A DNA stretch of 47,050 nucleotides from Rhizomucor pusillus (Eukaryota; Mucoromycota; Mucoromycetes; Mucorales; Lichtheimiaceae): contig FWWN02000379.1 of NCBI GenBank assembly GCA_900175165.2, positions 1 to 47,050 on the forward strand. Direction: 5' to 3'. The notes below the pieces were generated by a model. It was not told the origin of the DNA, made no database searches, and saw only the letters and a list, made by a program, of their open reading frames with translations. Made by a program: the position numbers and the translations under genes. Shown here piece after piece: positions 10,849 to 22,047 of this stretch. Position 1 is the stretch's first letter; each line of letters starts with the position of its first letter.

Positions 10849-13313
10849 TCAACTGTCGGAATGTTGTAGCTGAGGTCGTAACCGTTGCAGCAGTGCTTCC
10901 TCTTCCTCGATTTCGTGTCTATTCAGTGCTGGCAACGTGCGGTCAGCCAATGCGATTTCATAGACGCGCCGATAATCGTGCAACGGTCCAGTGTGCTGGT
11001 TATCGCGATCCCACAGCAACGTCATGGAGGATCGGATCATTCTAAGGACATATTCTTCCCGGAGTGCTTTGCTCACGTTGATGCGTTGATAATCGCTGTA
11101 TGCATCTTGGATCGCATCCTCCAAGGTGTTCATCGTTCCGTACAGATACGCATTGTGGCGCTCGTTGGTTGTTACAGTAGGTGCACGCGTCTGCTTGTCG
11201 CGCACAATGCGTACTTGTCTCTGAGCATCAGCTTCGGCCGCTGAAGCTGGGCGGTCAATGAGATGATCGGCAATATCGCCAGTGCCAGATGCAATCACTG
11301 AAGATCCAAACCAGAGACCTTCGGCTGCAAACATGCCAGTATTCTCGGCCATGTCAGGAACGAACACAAAGTCAGCTGCAGAGCGGCAAAAGATACCCCA
11401 CTGACGTTCTTGCTTGGGAGTCGGCAAGACGATCAAGTCGCCTGGGTATCGTTGCTCAAACGCCTCCAGCTTTTCCAGCGGAATGTCACCAGGTCGTCCG
11501 ATAATAACAAACTTTACACCCAAGCTCGAGAAATGCTTCGCTGCTTGCTCGAGGATATCCATGTGCCGAGAAATATCGCCCATATAGAGTGCAAGCGGAC
11601 GCTTCAGATCCTGTTCCATCAGCAGATTGCGTCGGTTCAGGAACCGCTTTGCACGGTCTTTGGAAGTTGTCACATAGTCATTGGGTGTAGCAGCTAGTGC
11701 CCAGCTAGTTCGAGACGCAGTTGTTGCAGCACCACCACCTTCGGCGAGAGGAAGCTGGTTCTGTACTAGGTCCAGTGCGTATTGCGGGTATGCAAGTTTG
11801 CGGGTTGTCAATTTTTCGTCAGTAAAAGGATCAACTTTGCCGAGATCCAGACCGTTGCTGATGCCGAAAAAGCGCTGCTTCTGAGCCATAGTGAGGATGC
11901 TTTCCATGACAGTCTCCTTGAGGAATACTTGAGCGCGGCCCTCTACAATGTCAGATGCCATGTTACGTCCAACAACTGTGGTCACGCTCGCGTGGTCGAT
12001 ACCGAGACGCGACATGGAAATCCGGTTGCCTGATGCATACGGTTTCATGACAGCCATATTGGGCTCGTCCGTAAACTTGTGTACATTCTTGATGGTGTTT
12101 GTATACTGGAGTTCATCCATGTAATCATGCATTGTGTATATCACGCCAGGTGGTTTCGGCCCGAGTTGCTCGGCGAGGAGCTTGTCGTGCAAGTACTTTG
12201 CAATGTACGCGTTTGAGGCGCCGTGGATGTGTACTACATCGATGTGAGGAGCTCGACGGATCGGTGCAAACAGAGATTCTTCATCTACTGCGGTTGCCTG
12301 ATGCATCAAAAAGGCGGCAGCGGCTTTGCAAAAGAATTGATCCTTCCACTCTTGTGGCAATCCAGCGGGAACGGTTGTGTGGATAGACTGCGCGTTCTTT
12401 GCACGAAACGCTTGACTAAATGGTCTTCGGTTACCCGGGCCAATCAAGTAGACGGGGATCCATTCGGTGGGTGGGACAGGCTTGGGTTCTGGCTCGATAT
12501 CATCGACCGAAGTTGTGTTGACACCATTGACAATTTCCCAAACAGTACCGTTCGCTGGAGCGGGAGCAGGTGGCGGACTAAAGACATAGTTCATTCGCCA
12601 CACACGGAACTCGATAGGTACCGGTCGCTGTTTGCTGTCGCGGACATCGATGATGAGGTCAGTAACTTTCTCGATATCGTACTTTTTCTTCAAGAACGAG
12701 TAGTACGGCATCACGATTCGAGCATTGACAAGGCCGGACTTTCGCTGTGCTCGTGCAAGCGCTGTCACGGTATCACCAATGGAGTTGACAGATGCAGGGC
12801 CGAATTCTCGTGTGATGTGATATACGGTTGTCCCTTTGGACAAGGTAGTCGGTGTTGTCACGTCGAGATGTTTGTAAGGAATGGAAGGGTAGTTTCGTAG
12901 AGCTTTTTTTTAAAAGGAAAAGCGAGATGTGATAATTAATATCCAGCTAAAGAGAGAGACCTGCGTGACGTATTATTTTTACCTATGCGAACGGAGGAAG
13001 AAGTGTGTCCACGCAACATGGCGTAACCTGTGATAAGAGCACCAGCCTCAAACACACCAACGAAGAGGATGAAAATCGACAGATAAGACCACCAGCGCCA
13101 TCTTCGTTGGTGTCGAGAGAAGGAGAAGCCGCCCTGGGAGCGAGAAGTCTCGAAAGGATGTGACCAGGACGAGGCACTTTTTTTTGAAGTTGAGCTGATG
13201 ACGGGAGGGATGAGCGAAGATCCTGATGAGCGTCTGTACCTGGAGGGAAAGTGTTGCGTAAAAGGGAGCTCGTAGTGTTTGTTGTAGTCGACGCTGTTAG
13301 GAGGAGGCACCAT
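10849..13313 (-). CDS. Type II membrane glycosyltransferase family 5 (starch/glucan synthase-like)
   Basis: Exons 13313-12983 and 12902-10849 (80-nt intron, phase 1) give 794 residues. Residues 1-76 are a basic, Ser-rich cytosolic tail; 77-99 form one hydrophobic segment preceded by RRWRWW, predicting a type II topology with the catalytic domain in the lumen or outside. The rest resembles the GT5 glycogen/starch synthase catalytic domain: HITREFGPASVNSIGDTV near the start, HIHGASNAYIAKYLHD, YTMHDYMDE, RFFGISNGLDLGKVDPFTD, LYMGDISRHMDILEQAAKHF and VPDMAENTGMFAAEGLWFG. The E-x7-E pattern near the donor site is kept (Glu in AENTG and AAEG). The KxGGL loop that binds the nucleotide sugar reads SVNSI, and the C-terminal GGL motif reads GTGDI. 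It may make a cell-wall glucan or related polymer, but the altered motifs leave activity uncertain. Confidence 0.88.
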
Positions 13314-13935
13314 GGGTACTAGACATATACACACACGTGAGAGTGTCGAAAGAATGAAAGGAATGTAGCTGAACGAAAGTAGTAGGAATGAAGGAAGAGT
13401 ACGACGAAAGTTGGAAACGTGGGTGCCCGGATGGATGCGACAAAAATAACGTAGCGTGCTAAAAAATCAGCCTTTTAATTTTTTTCTGGGCCCATCAGGC
13501 GCCCGAAATAAACCATTTAGGGCAAAAAAAGGTAAAACTCACGTTGCACCGTGTAGTACTTTGCTAATACTATCATCAGCCCCATCGAACCTTGTTTATA
13601 CTTTGGGATCTGCAACGTAATGGATATTTGCAATTCCATTGCTTTTTACTCTTTCTTTTGATCGGGTTCCAATACACTGGATCAAGTCGTCTCGATGCGG
13701 CAAAATGTTTAAAGTAATAGGATTCATGGTCGCAACATCCGTTTCTCGAGGTACGTACGAATGTATACACACAAGATAAAAAGTGAACTGTGATCGCTAT
13801 CGTAATCCAAGGTAAGTCTCACCAAGTGGTATTACAGTTTCTTTTTTAGGTATGGCGAAAAATCCAAGAAATTAAACGAGGAAAGCGCTCTATGCAGCTG
13901 CAAAACGTAAAGTAATCAAGAAAGAAAAAAAAAAT
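13314..13935. other. Intergenic region upstream of the GT5 gene
   Basis: About 620 bp holding the promoter of the GT5 gene and the 3' flank of the TTC7-like gene, both on the minus strand. Several A-rich runs occur; no coding sequence is supported. Confidence 0.5.
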
Positions 13936-16900
13936 CTATTTACAACGTGGAAGTATGGAGAATGGGCGGATAGGTTGTGTCTGCTCTAGCTCGAGCGCGT
14001 AAAAGAAACAATCTTTGGCTCGGTCTGGACGCGCAGTGATGCTAAAAATCTTCCCAAGGCAGGTCCTAAATTAAAAGCGACGATTAAGTAAGGTAAAGGG
14101 GGACCACCAGGTAACAGAACTTACCAGGCGTCTGGGTTATCCCACCCGGTTTCCTTGGTGATCCTATCGAGGAGCCCTTCTGCGACTTCGAGATCATCGA
14201 GTTCCATGAACGTTTTGGCCAGCCAAAGTTTACAATCATTGTCGTTTTGGTCGCATGCAAATCCTTTCTGGAACGATGCAATGGCCCCTTCCTTGTTGCC
14301 CTCCGCTAATCTCAGCCGTCCTAGCATGCACCACACTCCTGCGTGCGACGTCCAGTTTATATTTTCGGCTTCCTCTATTGCTTTTTGCGCTTCATCGAGA
14401 CGGCCGAGTTGCAAGAAATATGCAGCTGATAGGAGCCACAGCTGGCAAAGGATCCGCGAGGAGCGCCGCAGTCGGAGACGCCATCGCGTAGTGGGATGAT
14501 GTGGCGCCATGTGCTGTGCATCTCCTTGTGTAACAATGGATCGCGTGCTGCTAAGAGACATGGCCGCCGCGCTTTGCAACGACGACAACGATCCAGGTTG
14601 CGAACCAGTCTGAGTTCCGTTGGTTGCAGAGTACAACGATGCATGTTTCTTTTCATCGTTGGTTGCTGCACCGTTAGTGGTAGGATCTTTTCGAGCTTTC
14701 ATGCGACTTTTCGAGCGGAAAAGATGCAAGTGAGGAGGATGTAGGCGTTTGTGATTATGGCTTTGCTGCGTTGTTGCTGTTGGAGGAGGAGTATTGCTGC
14801 CCTCGTCACTGCTTGTTTTCAAACTTTGCGACGAGGATCGTTGGGAAAGTCTAGTGCTTCCGTTATGTTGTCGCTGCTCTCTTGAAGGACTCTGGTTGCT
14901 GCTGCCGTCATCGCTGATAGTGTTTTCGCTTAAATTTTCCAGCAACCCTGACACAACCATTCCCTTTGGTCGCTCATACAGGCCTGTCATTGCTTGCGAG
15001 TATTCGCTCCCCGTTTCCGGCACTGCTATTCTGGTATACGTTGCGAAAACATCTTGTTGTAAACGCAACGCTTCTTCTGGACCGTACAGCTTCGCACAAA
15101 GCATTGTATACGTCATTTGAAGCAATATGTGTTGTTCAGACTCGTCAAAATCTGCAAGTGCACCTAGGTCAAAAACATTGTCGTTTTCTAGTTGTGAGGA
15201 AATCTTGAGCTCTCGGGCTCTTTCCAGGCCCATTTGGCAGGCTTCCAAGGCACGTTTCAAGTTGCCTTGCACTGGGCATGAGCATAAAAGCACCAATAAG
15301 TGCCAAGATGAAATGTCTGAAGGATTCAACTGCAACGCCCGTCCAATAGACTGCATAGCTTTTTGAGTATCCCGGATCTCGCTTTGTTCCAGTGCAAGCT
15401 GATAGTACGCTCTCCAATTTGATGGATCAATATCGACAGATTTTTCAAGGTACTTTTGCGCTTTTTCGTGATACTTTGGTCTTGCAACTGGATCGACAAC
15501 TATTATCCACCGGTTTTTCTTGCTTAGCATATTATCTGGATATATGGAGGTATAAATTGCCCACCTTGGCTGGCCAAATAGCTATTTGCAGCGCCTGCTA
15601 TGCAGTATACCCGTGATCCAAGCGCAGTCCAATTCTTCCGACTTTGACACCCTGACGACGATAACTCATATATCATAACAGCAAGTTCAGATAACTCTAC
15701 AGCATCTGCGCTGCGATACAAGCTACTGTATAGCATGGTAATGCCGGTCAACAGTGTTTGCAAGATATCTTCCACACACTCCTGTTCCAAGCTACGCTGC
15801 GAAGCCAAAGATCGTCTAGCTGCTCCGTCAACTTTGCAGCGGCTTTCCACAATGATCTTTTCAATTTGCTCCTTCTTTGCAATCGGTAAAGGAACGTTGC
15901 GCCCTTCTCTATCCCGCGCAAGCGCTTCCCCTGTAGTGCGTGATTGATCTTGAGCTTCAGATGATAAGCCGATTAGGAAAAGATAGGTGCGATATGCATG
16001 GTGTGCCTCTTCGTATTCTCCTAATGTCACAAGTGCGTTGAACAGATGACGGGTAACTCGCGCTGAATTGAACGTCCTTTGCAATATTCGATATAATATC
16101 TATCATCACGCAAAAAGTTTTTCGTCAAAAACATAAATTGCCGATGTCGTTGTATTGTACATTCTGAGATAAGGACACATACATCGACGAAACCTTTCAG
16201 TTCCCAAGGAGTCCATCGTCGAAGAGCAATCGTCGCCGCGACTTGATCAGCATATTCCAAGACAGGTATATTAAGCTGGTTTGGACGGGGTATCGTTGAG
16301 GTTGCAGCCAGCATTTTCTCATAAATGGTATGCAATCCAATTATTTCGGTGACAAAGATGGACGAGTCATCGATTCTATCATGAAAAAAAAAAGCTTTAG
16401 TTCATGGTTCCGGGTCAAAACGACATTCTACAGTTACCTATCCTGTTTTCCGCTGGTTTGCTCCGCTGCAGTTGCAGTGTATTTTCCTTGACGGTAAATG
16501 TCTATTAGATAATCAAAGGAGTATCGTGCCACGTTCAAACGTTTAGCTAGTCGCCATGCAATATTTTGCGCCGCAGTGATGCGCTGGTATACTCTGAGGA
16601 TTCCGAGTATCGATGCAGGCGGTGCGAGATTCCTATGATAAAAATGCATGAATATACAAAAGGATAATTTGAGTACGAGATTCATAGTGAGACATACTTG
16701 TTGCCAAGCGATATCAAAGATCCTCGATACAATCCATGCTCTGCCCAGTCAATGAGGACTCGCTCTTTTGCAGACTGGATGTCCACCAAAAGCGAAGCAA
16801 TGCCGGCGTAGCTGTCTATACTGGATGCAATATCTCCCGTCATTTCCAGGCAAACCGCTACCGAAAAAGGGAAATAGGATGTCAGCTTGGTAAGTTGGCA

Positions 16901-17561
16901 ACACACCGTCTCTGCATATATATATACCTTTAATCGTCCTCGCTTGTAAAAACAAGATGAAATTATATCCGGTGCTGACACTGGACTTGTCAAAAGCGAG
17001 ATGTTGGACAATATCCAGCGCCGCCTTGTAATCTCCAGTTTCATAGTAAGATCGTGCTAGGATAATTTTTGCAAACTATGTACACATTCAAAAATTGTCA
17101 ATCGCGTGGCCGTTATCTCCCACCAATTTGATGTATAAACTGCACACCTCTTTCTGTTCAGCGAGTTTCCGGTCGGTGGTGGTGGTGCTGTTCGCTTGCA
17201 GGATGGACTGTAGTTCGAGTTGTAAGGATTTGACTTTGGCCGCGTCCAAGTGAGGAGAGACGCCAATATCGCCAGGAGTATCGTGGCCATGTACGCTGCT
17301 AACGTCCTGCCGTCTTTTGTCATTGCTGCACAGTTGAGATAATGTCGCCTCTGCAGTAATGGTCTGTGCAAAGACTAGAGTTATGCGTTAAGAGCCGTGC
17401 GTTCAGGTTATAACGTCTGTGCAACAAGGACTTTACATACTGCTTCCCTGCGGGTCATGCTTCTTGTACCGCCGTGCCAGCTCGGGAATGGCCTGCCAAT
17501 TGCCCAAGCAGCGTGCATTCTCGATTTCCTTGGCGATCTGTTTTGATTTTGCTGTTGCCAT
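13936..17561 (-). CDS. YPP1: Ypp1/TTC7 TPR scaffold of the PI4-kinase complex
   Basis: Nine exons: 17561-17441, 17374-17124, 17075-16928, 16857-16698, 16632-16438, 16375-16183, 16099-15565, 15487-14125 and 14065-13936, about 1031 residues. All phases close. The N terminus (KEIENARCLGNWQAIPELA) and C terminus (RAKDCFFYALELEQTQPIRPF) fit TTC7/Ypp1. The middle has ELKGFVD joined to ILYRILQRTFNSARVTRHLF, then TPR helices, including AQKYLEKSVDIDPSNW and a final block with FSIT. In yeast Ypp1, with Efr3, anchors the PI4-kinase Stt4 at the plasma membrane, supplying PI4P for traffic, actin and wall integrity. A linker of about 170 residues rich in Ser, Gln and His interrupts the C-terminal TPR half, making the protein longer than yeast Ypp1. 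One intron (17076-17123) is only 48 nt. The gene starts at ATG 17561. Confidence 0.92.
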
Positions 17562-18072
17562 TGGGCTTGAAGGGAACTCTCCAAAAAGCAAGCAAAGCTC
17601 TCTCCTGTCCTCCGACAACTGGAAAAAATGGGCGCACGAGTCCTTTTTTTGGGACTTGACCTAACATTGTGGTTTTACGTTTTGTTGTCACGGAGTTTGC
17701 ATGACAACAGCGATGCATATATACTCTTTTTGTCATGCTTCGTTTTTGATATGCACTTCCAGCTTGCTTAAATATCAAGATAGGATAAGACAGCACGCGC
17801 AAATAAAAGAACGGCTCATAAAGGCAGAAATTGTAATTAAGAAAGTTAGGGAGTTCCAATGACAGCATTGAATGAGTTTATGGTAGGAAACGCAACGCAA
17901 GTAAGAGAGGAGAGAATGCTATTTACAGTACGATAAGCGAAAGGTATAAAAAGAAGAAGAGGAGAAGGGGGATGCGTAGGTCGTTATGTAAGCTAAGATG
18001 TATTAGGACTAGGCTGCATTGGCATTTGCCAACAAGCGCGCTTGGATAGAAGATACATTCGGCACGCCAAGT
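17562..18072. other. Intergenic region between the RBR and YPP1 genes
   Basis: About 510 bp with the YPP1 promoter and the 3' flank of the RBR gene. Open frames here are short and read antisense into the YPP1 first exon; nothing else is supported. Confidence 0.5.
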
Positions 18073-19829
18073 TCAGTCTATCATCATTTTGTCGCCATCA
18101 ATAAAACGCTGTCTAACAAATCGGCTGCTGCATCCAAATACCTTGGCTGAAGAAAGTTCTGCTGCATCCGGAATGATCTGTTCGGACGACTCGGCACATG
18201 TATAAAAACCGCATTTCTACACAGGAGAGTAACGTGATCAGATCGAAACTGTATTGCCAGCATATATATCCTTTTCTGTACCTCTGACCACGGTGATCTA
18301 CATGCCCAGCAGAAACAGAATCCACACAACGAACAGTCAACCTTGTTGCATCCCTCGTCGCGGTTTATCATGATGGAGCAGCTCGGGCATCGGCGGCTTT
18401 AAGAAAATCAGATAATGAAGCAGACACAAGAAACAATATATACAGTACCTGTATTTGAGCTGCCAACGGAAGGTTTCTATGGCATCTGGCGAAGCAAGGC
18501 GGCTGTCGACCATTCTTTGGAGATTCTCTTCACATGTGTGCCCGATATGCTGCTCATGTCCGCACTGTAAGCAGAAATGAAGATGACATGTAGGACTATG
18601 CAAATATATTCGTAAGCTATTTATCACCAAATCTCTCTCTCAGGAAGCTTACCAGTCAATAACAGGAAAGTATGAAATGTGTGCGAATTGGAGTTTTTTC
18701 CAAGTATCTGGTTTCATATCTAGAAGTAGGATTGATTTTGAAATATTCTTGGCAGCTGTCAAGTCAACGTCCGAGACTTTGAGATGGCGTAAGAATGTCA
18801 GTACGGCGTCCATGGTGCGCTCATAAACGGCAGGAAGGCTGTGACTAGTCCACTCCTGACGGTCAAAGATCTGGCACACCTGTTGCAAGGCAACGTGGCA
18901 CGGGTCATCCCGATGGTCTGCGGCCGCGCAAGTTGTCAGCAAAGATTTCAAGGCGTCGTGGACAATCTTGGATCTTGATATGCTGCGTATATACGTAAAA
19001 TTAGCTCGGATGATAGAGTATATGTATCTCTGTTTCTATCTGGAATCTACCTTGCAGGACACTTGCGATAATCGCAGGGGTAGACCTCGGTTTCGCACTG
19101 CGGACAACATCTGGAGAAGCTGCGATAAGGCTGGTTGAAGCGGTTGTATTGTTCAACAACGCTGGGTGGGACGAACTTGCTCCATTCGCTTTGTGGGATG
19201 CTATCCTGGCATACAGGACATTTGATCTTGGTCACACTAAGACCCCATGACGAAGTAACCACTTCAGTTACATATCTACCATGCAGTACCTCTGGCATCA
19301 GCGCGTCTGCAGGTCAGATTCGAAAAGGGAAAGCATACCTGCGGAAGCAATCTAGGCAGTACTGGTCACGGCAATACTCTAGACAGAGGTCGAGCTGTGC
19401 CTCAAAGCATATCGAGCATCTCTGCAGCCAGTAATCCATATCGTCCCGGGGATACTCTGTGCTTTCGCGGTCGCTGTTATCTTCATCCATGGCGGAAGAA
19501 TTGTGCGAGGCGGAGGATGATGCGGAAGAGGAGGAGGAAGAAGAGGAAGAGGAAGAAGAGGAAGGGAACGGAGTCCGATGAATTTGTGAAGTGGAATGGA
19601 AGACCATGTGATTTAACACGGAAGCAATCAGACTTGACACGAGAGTTGTAAAGATAAAGACTGGGAAAAGGACAAGGCAGGCACAAGCTATGACCACCCG
19701 ATGGGAGCAACAAAGGAGGAGGAAAGCCTTTGTGAGCCGAAAGGGGAGGACGACGACAAGATAAAGGTTTGTCCAAAAGTTGGTGGAGGCGTTTGCAGGC
19801 TGTTGACTGACTGGAGAAAGTAAGGGCAT
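18073..19829 (-). CDS. Membrane-anchored RBR (RING-IBR-RING2) E3 ubiquitin ligase
   Basis: Six exons, 19829-19339, 19275-19051, 18982-18653, 18595-18449, 18396-18282 and 18216-18073, about 483 residues. The N terminus has two hydrophobic stretches (about residues 22-45 and 47-75), likely membrane segments, followed by a Ser-rich linker. RING1 is CSICF...CLEYC...CLDCF and KCPVC. An IBR begins CCPQC, is interrupted by about 110 residues of helical, non-zinc sequence, and resumes [26 protein letters not shown]2 follows: CPSC...[18 protein letters not shown], with the GC cysteine in the position that carries the ubiquitin thioester in RBR enzymes. RBR ligases take ubiquitin from an E2 onto this cysteine before transfer. 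The last intron (GTACAG donor) is inferred; without splicing, the protein ends instead at 18084 with a different tail. Membrane location is predicted. Confidence 0.88.
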
Positions 19830-20112
19830 TTCAGACTAGTTGGATGGAGGAAGAAGCACAGTAAAACACATACTTTGGTGGACGGTTCTCTGTATTCTGT
19901 TGGCTTTTTGGAAAAGGGGACGGGGTCCGCGGATGCAAGGGGAAAGAGAAGAAGCAGGAAGAGAGAGAAACGTCCAAGCCAAAACCAGACCAAGGCGCGG
20001 TGGAGGGAAAAAAAAAAAGCAAGTCATTCAGTGTCATGCGGTCATCATTCTCACACACTCTCACATACCCCTTGAAAGTCTTTTATTCGTCGGCGGCGCC
20101 GGCAGCACTCTG

Positions 20113-20510
20113 ATGAAGGATACCGACGCAACCTTGTCATTCTATAATACGCGTCACATACTCTTTAGTGCGCACATCCAGACGCAGCGGGACTACGTCA
20201 ATTGCCGTCTTGTCCAAGGTCGATCTGAAAACACAAGTTTTGCCGAGAGATCCTTCTCCGTCGGCAAAGATATCGGCGGCATGATGACGGAGACGCCAAT
20301 GGACGGGTAGAACTTGACACTATCCAAAGTCCGGTTTCGGTGTTGAGGGCCTCCATTCTCTCGCACACAATGCTCATCTTCTCTTCTCTTCTTCTCTTAA
20401 CCTTCTATAGGTTAACCTGGACTCCTAGTAATCATGAAGAGAGAGACCAGCCTGCACCAGCTATTAGAAATCTAGGAAAGAGAGAGATAGCCATCGCTGT
20501 AAATAGTTAA
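20113..20510 (+). CDS. Putative small protein, unknown, two exons
   Basis: ATG at 20113 opens a frame to 20306, joined through a GTAGAA donor and a CTATAG acceptor to 20411-20510, giving 97 residues. The junction preserves frame, and the first exon has reasonable coding composition (SENTSFAERSFSVGKDIGGM). I do not recognise a family, and no membrane segment or cofactor motif is visible. The frame is also open upstream of 20113, but that sequence is low complexity. It lies between the divergent RBR gene and the Sec4-like gene, so it could instead be part of a 5' leader or non-coding transcript. Confidence 0.4.
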
Positions 20511-20956
20511 AACCGCGTGCTCCGTAGGAGTGTGTCCTTAGAACGAGGCATAGCATCGAGCACATACAGGAATGGTGAGAGAAGAATATAGAGGGAAGAG
20601 AAAAGTCATCTACATAATCTGAACAGAAGCATTGTCGACTTTCGATGGGAAGGATTGGGAGATTTTAGCACGCTTGTCAACAATACATCGATGAATTATG
20701 CATGTTATTTACACTGTACTCTTGAATCAATCAATCTCTTGCCTCAATTATGCAACTGTATTCTCGCACCATCTCTGATTGCTATTTGTGTATTAACATG
20801 TTGAATATACCTTGCAAAAAAATGAAAGCGAATACATGCTGTAAAGATAAGATCACTACAGTTAGACTAACTTCAGTGAATAGCGGAGTGCGAGTTTTAG
20901 TGGTTGTGCCTCGAGGGAACCCGACCTTTCTGCTATTGCTGCTGCTGTTCTTCAAC
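20511..20956. other. Upstream region of the Sec4/Rab8-like gene
   Basis: No supported gene. The frame of the downstream Rab extends back through several ATG codons to 20750, but that extension is not Rab-like and ends in a run of leucines encoded by a TGCTGCTG repeat. It is probably leader sequence. Confidence 0.5.
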
Positions 20957-21868
<912 letters not shown>

Positions 21869-22047
21869 CAACATGTTACTACAAATATCGTATAAAAACT
21901 CTATATACTTTATATATATTATATATTGTATTTCCCTTTGCTGAGTGCAAGAAAGAAAAAACTGAGCCAAGATGTATAAATATAGACAAATGGATGATGC
22001 ATAGTGGTGAGAGTGGATCAATTCATCTCGTTAGCAAATATCGAATG

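Noticed and set aside
15536..15564. A 29-nt intron in the YPP1 gene (donor 15564, acceptor CCAG)
   Set aside because: It is in phase but too short to splice; the acceptor at 15488 gives a 77-nt intron with a TGCTAAG branch site and a better family match.
18084..18281. Unspliced C-terminal tail of the RBR protein
   Set aside because: It is an open frame, but a GTACAG...GTGTAG intron in phase gives a Cys-containing end (KCGFYTC) more like RBR tails. I kept the spliced form with moderate confidence.
20750..20956. N-terminal extension of the Sec4/Rab8 protein from upstream in-frame ATGs
   Set aside because: The extension is not Rab-like; [16 protein letters not shown] is the usual start of this group.
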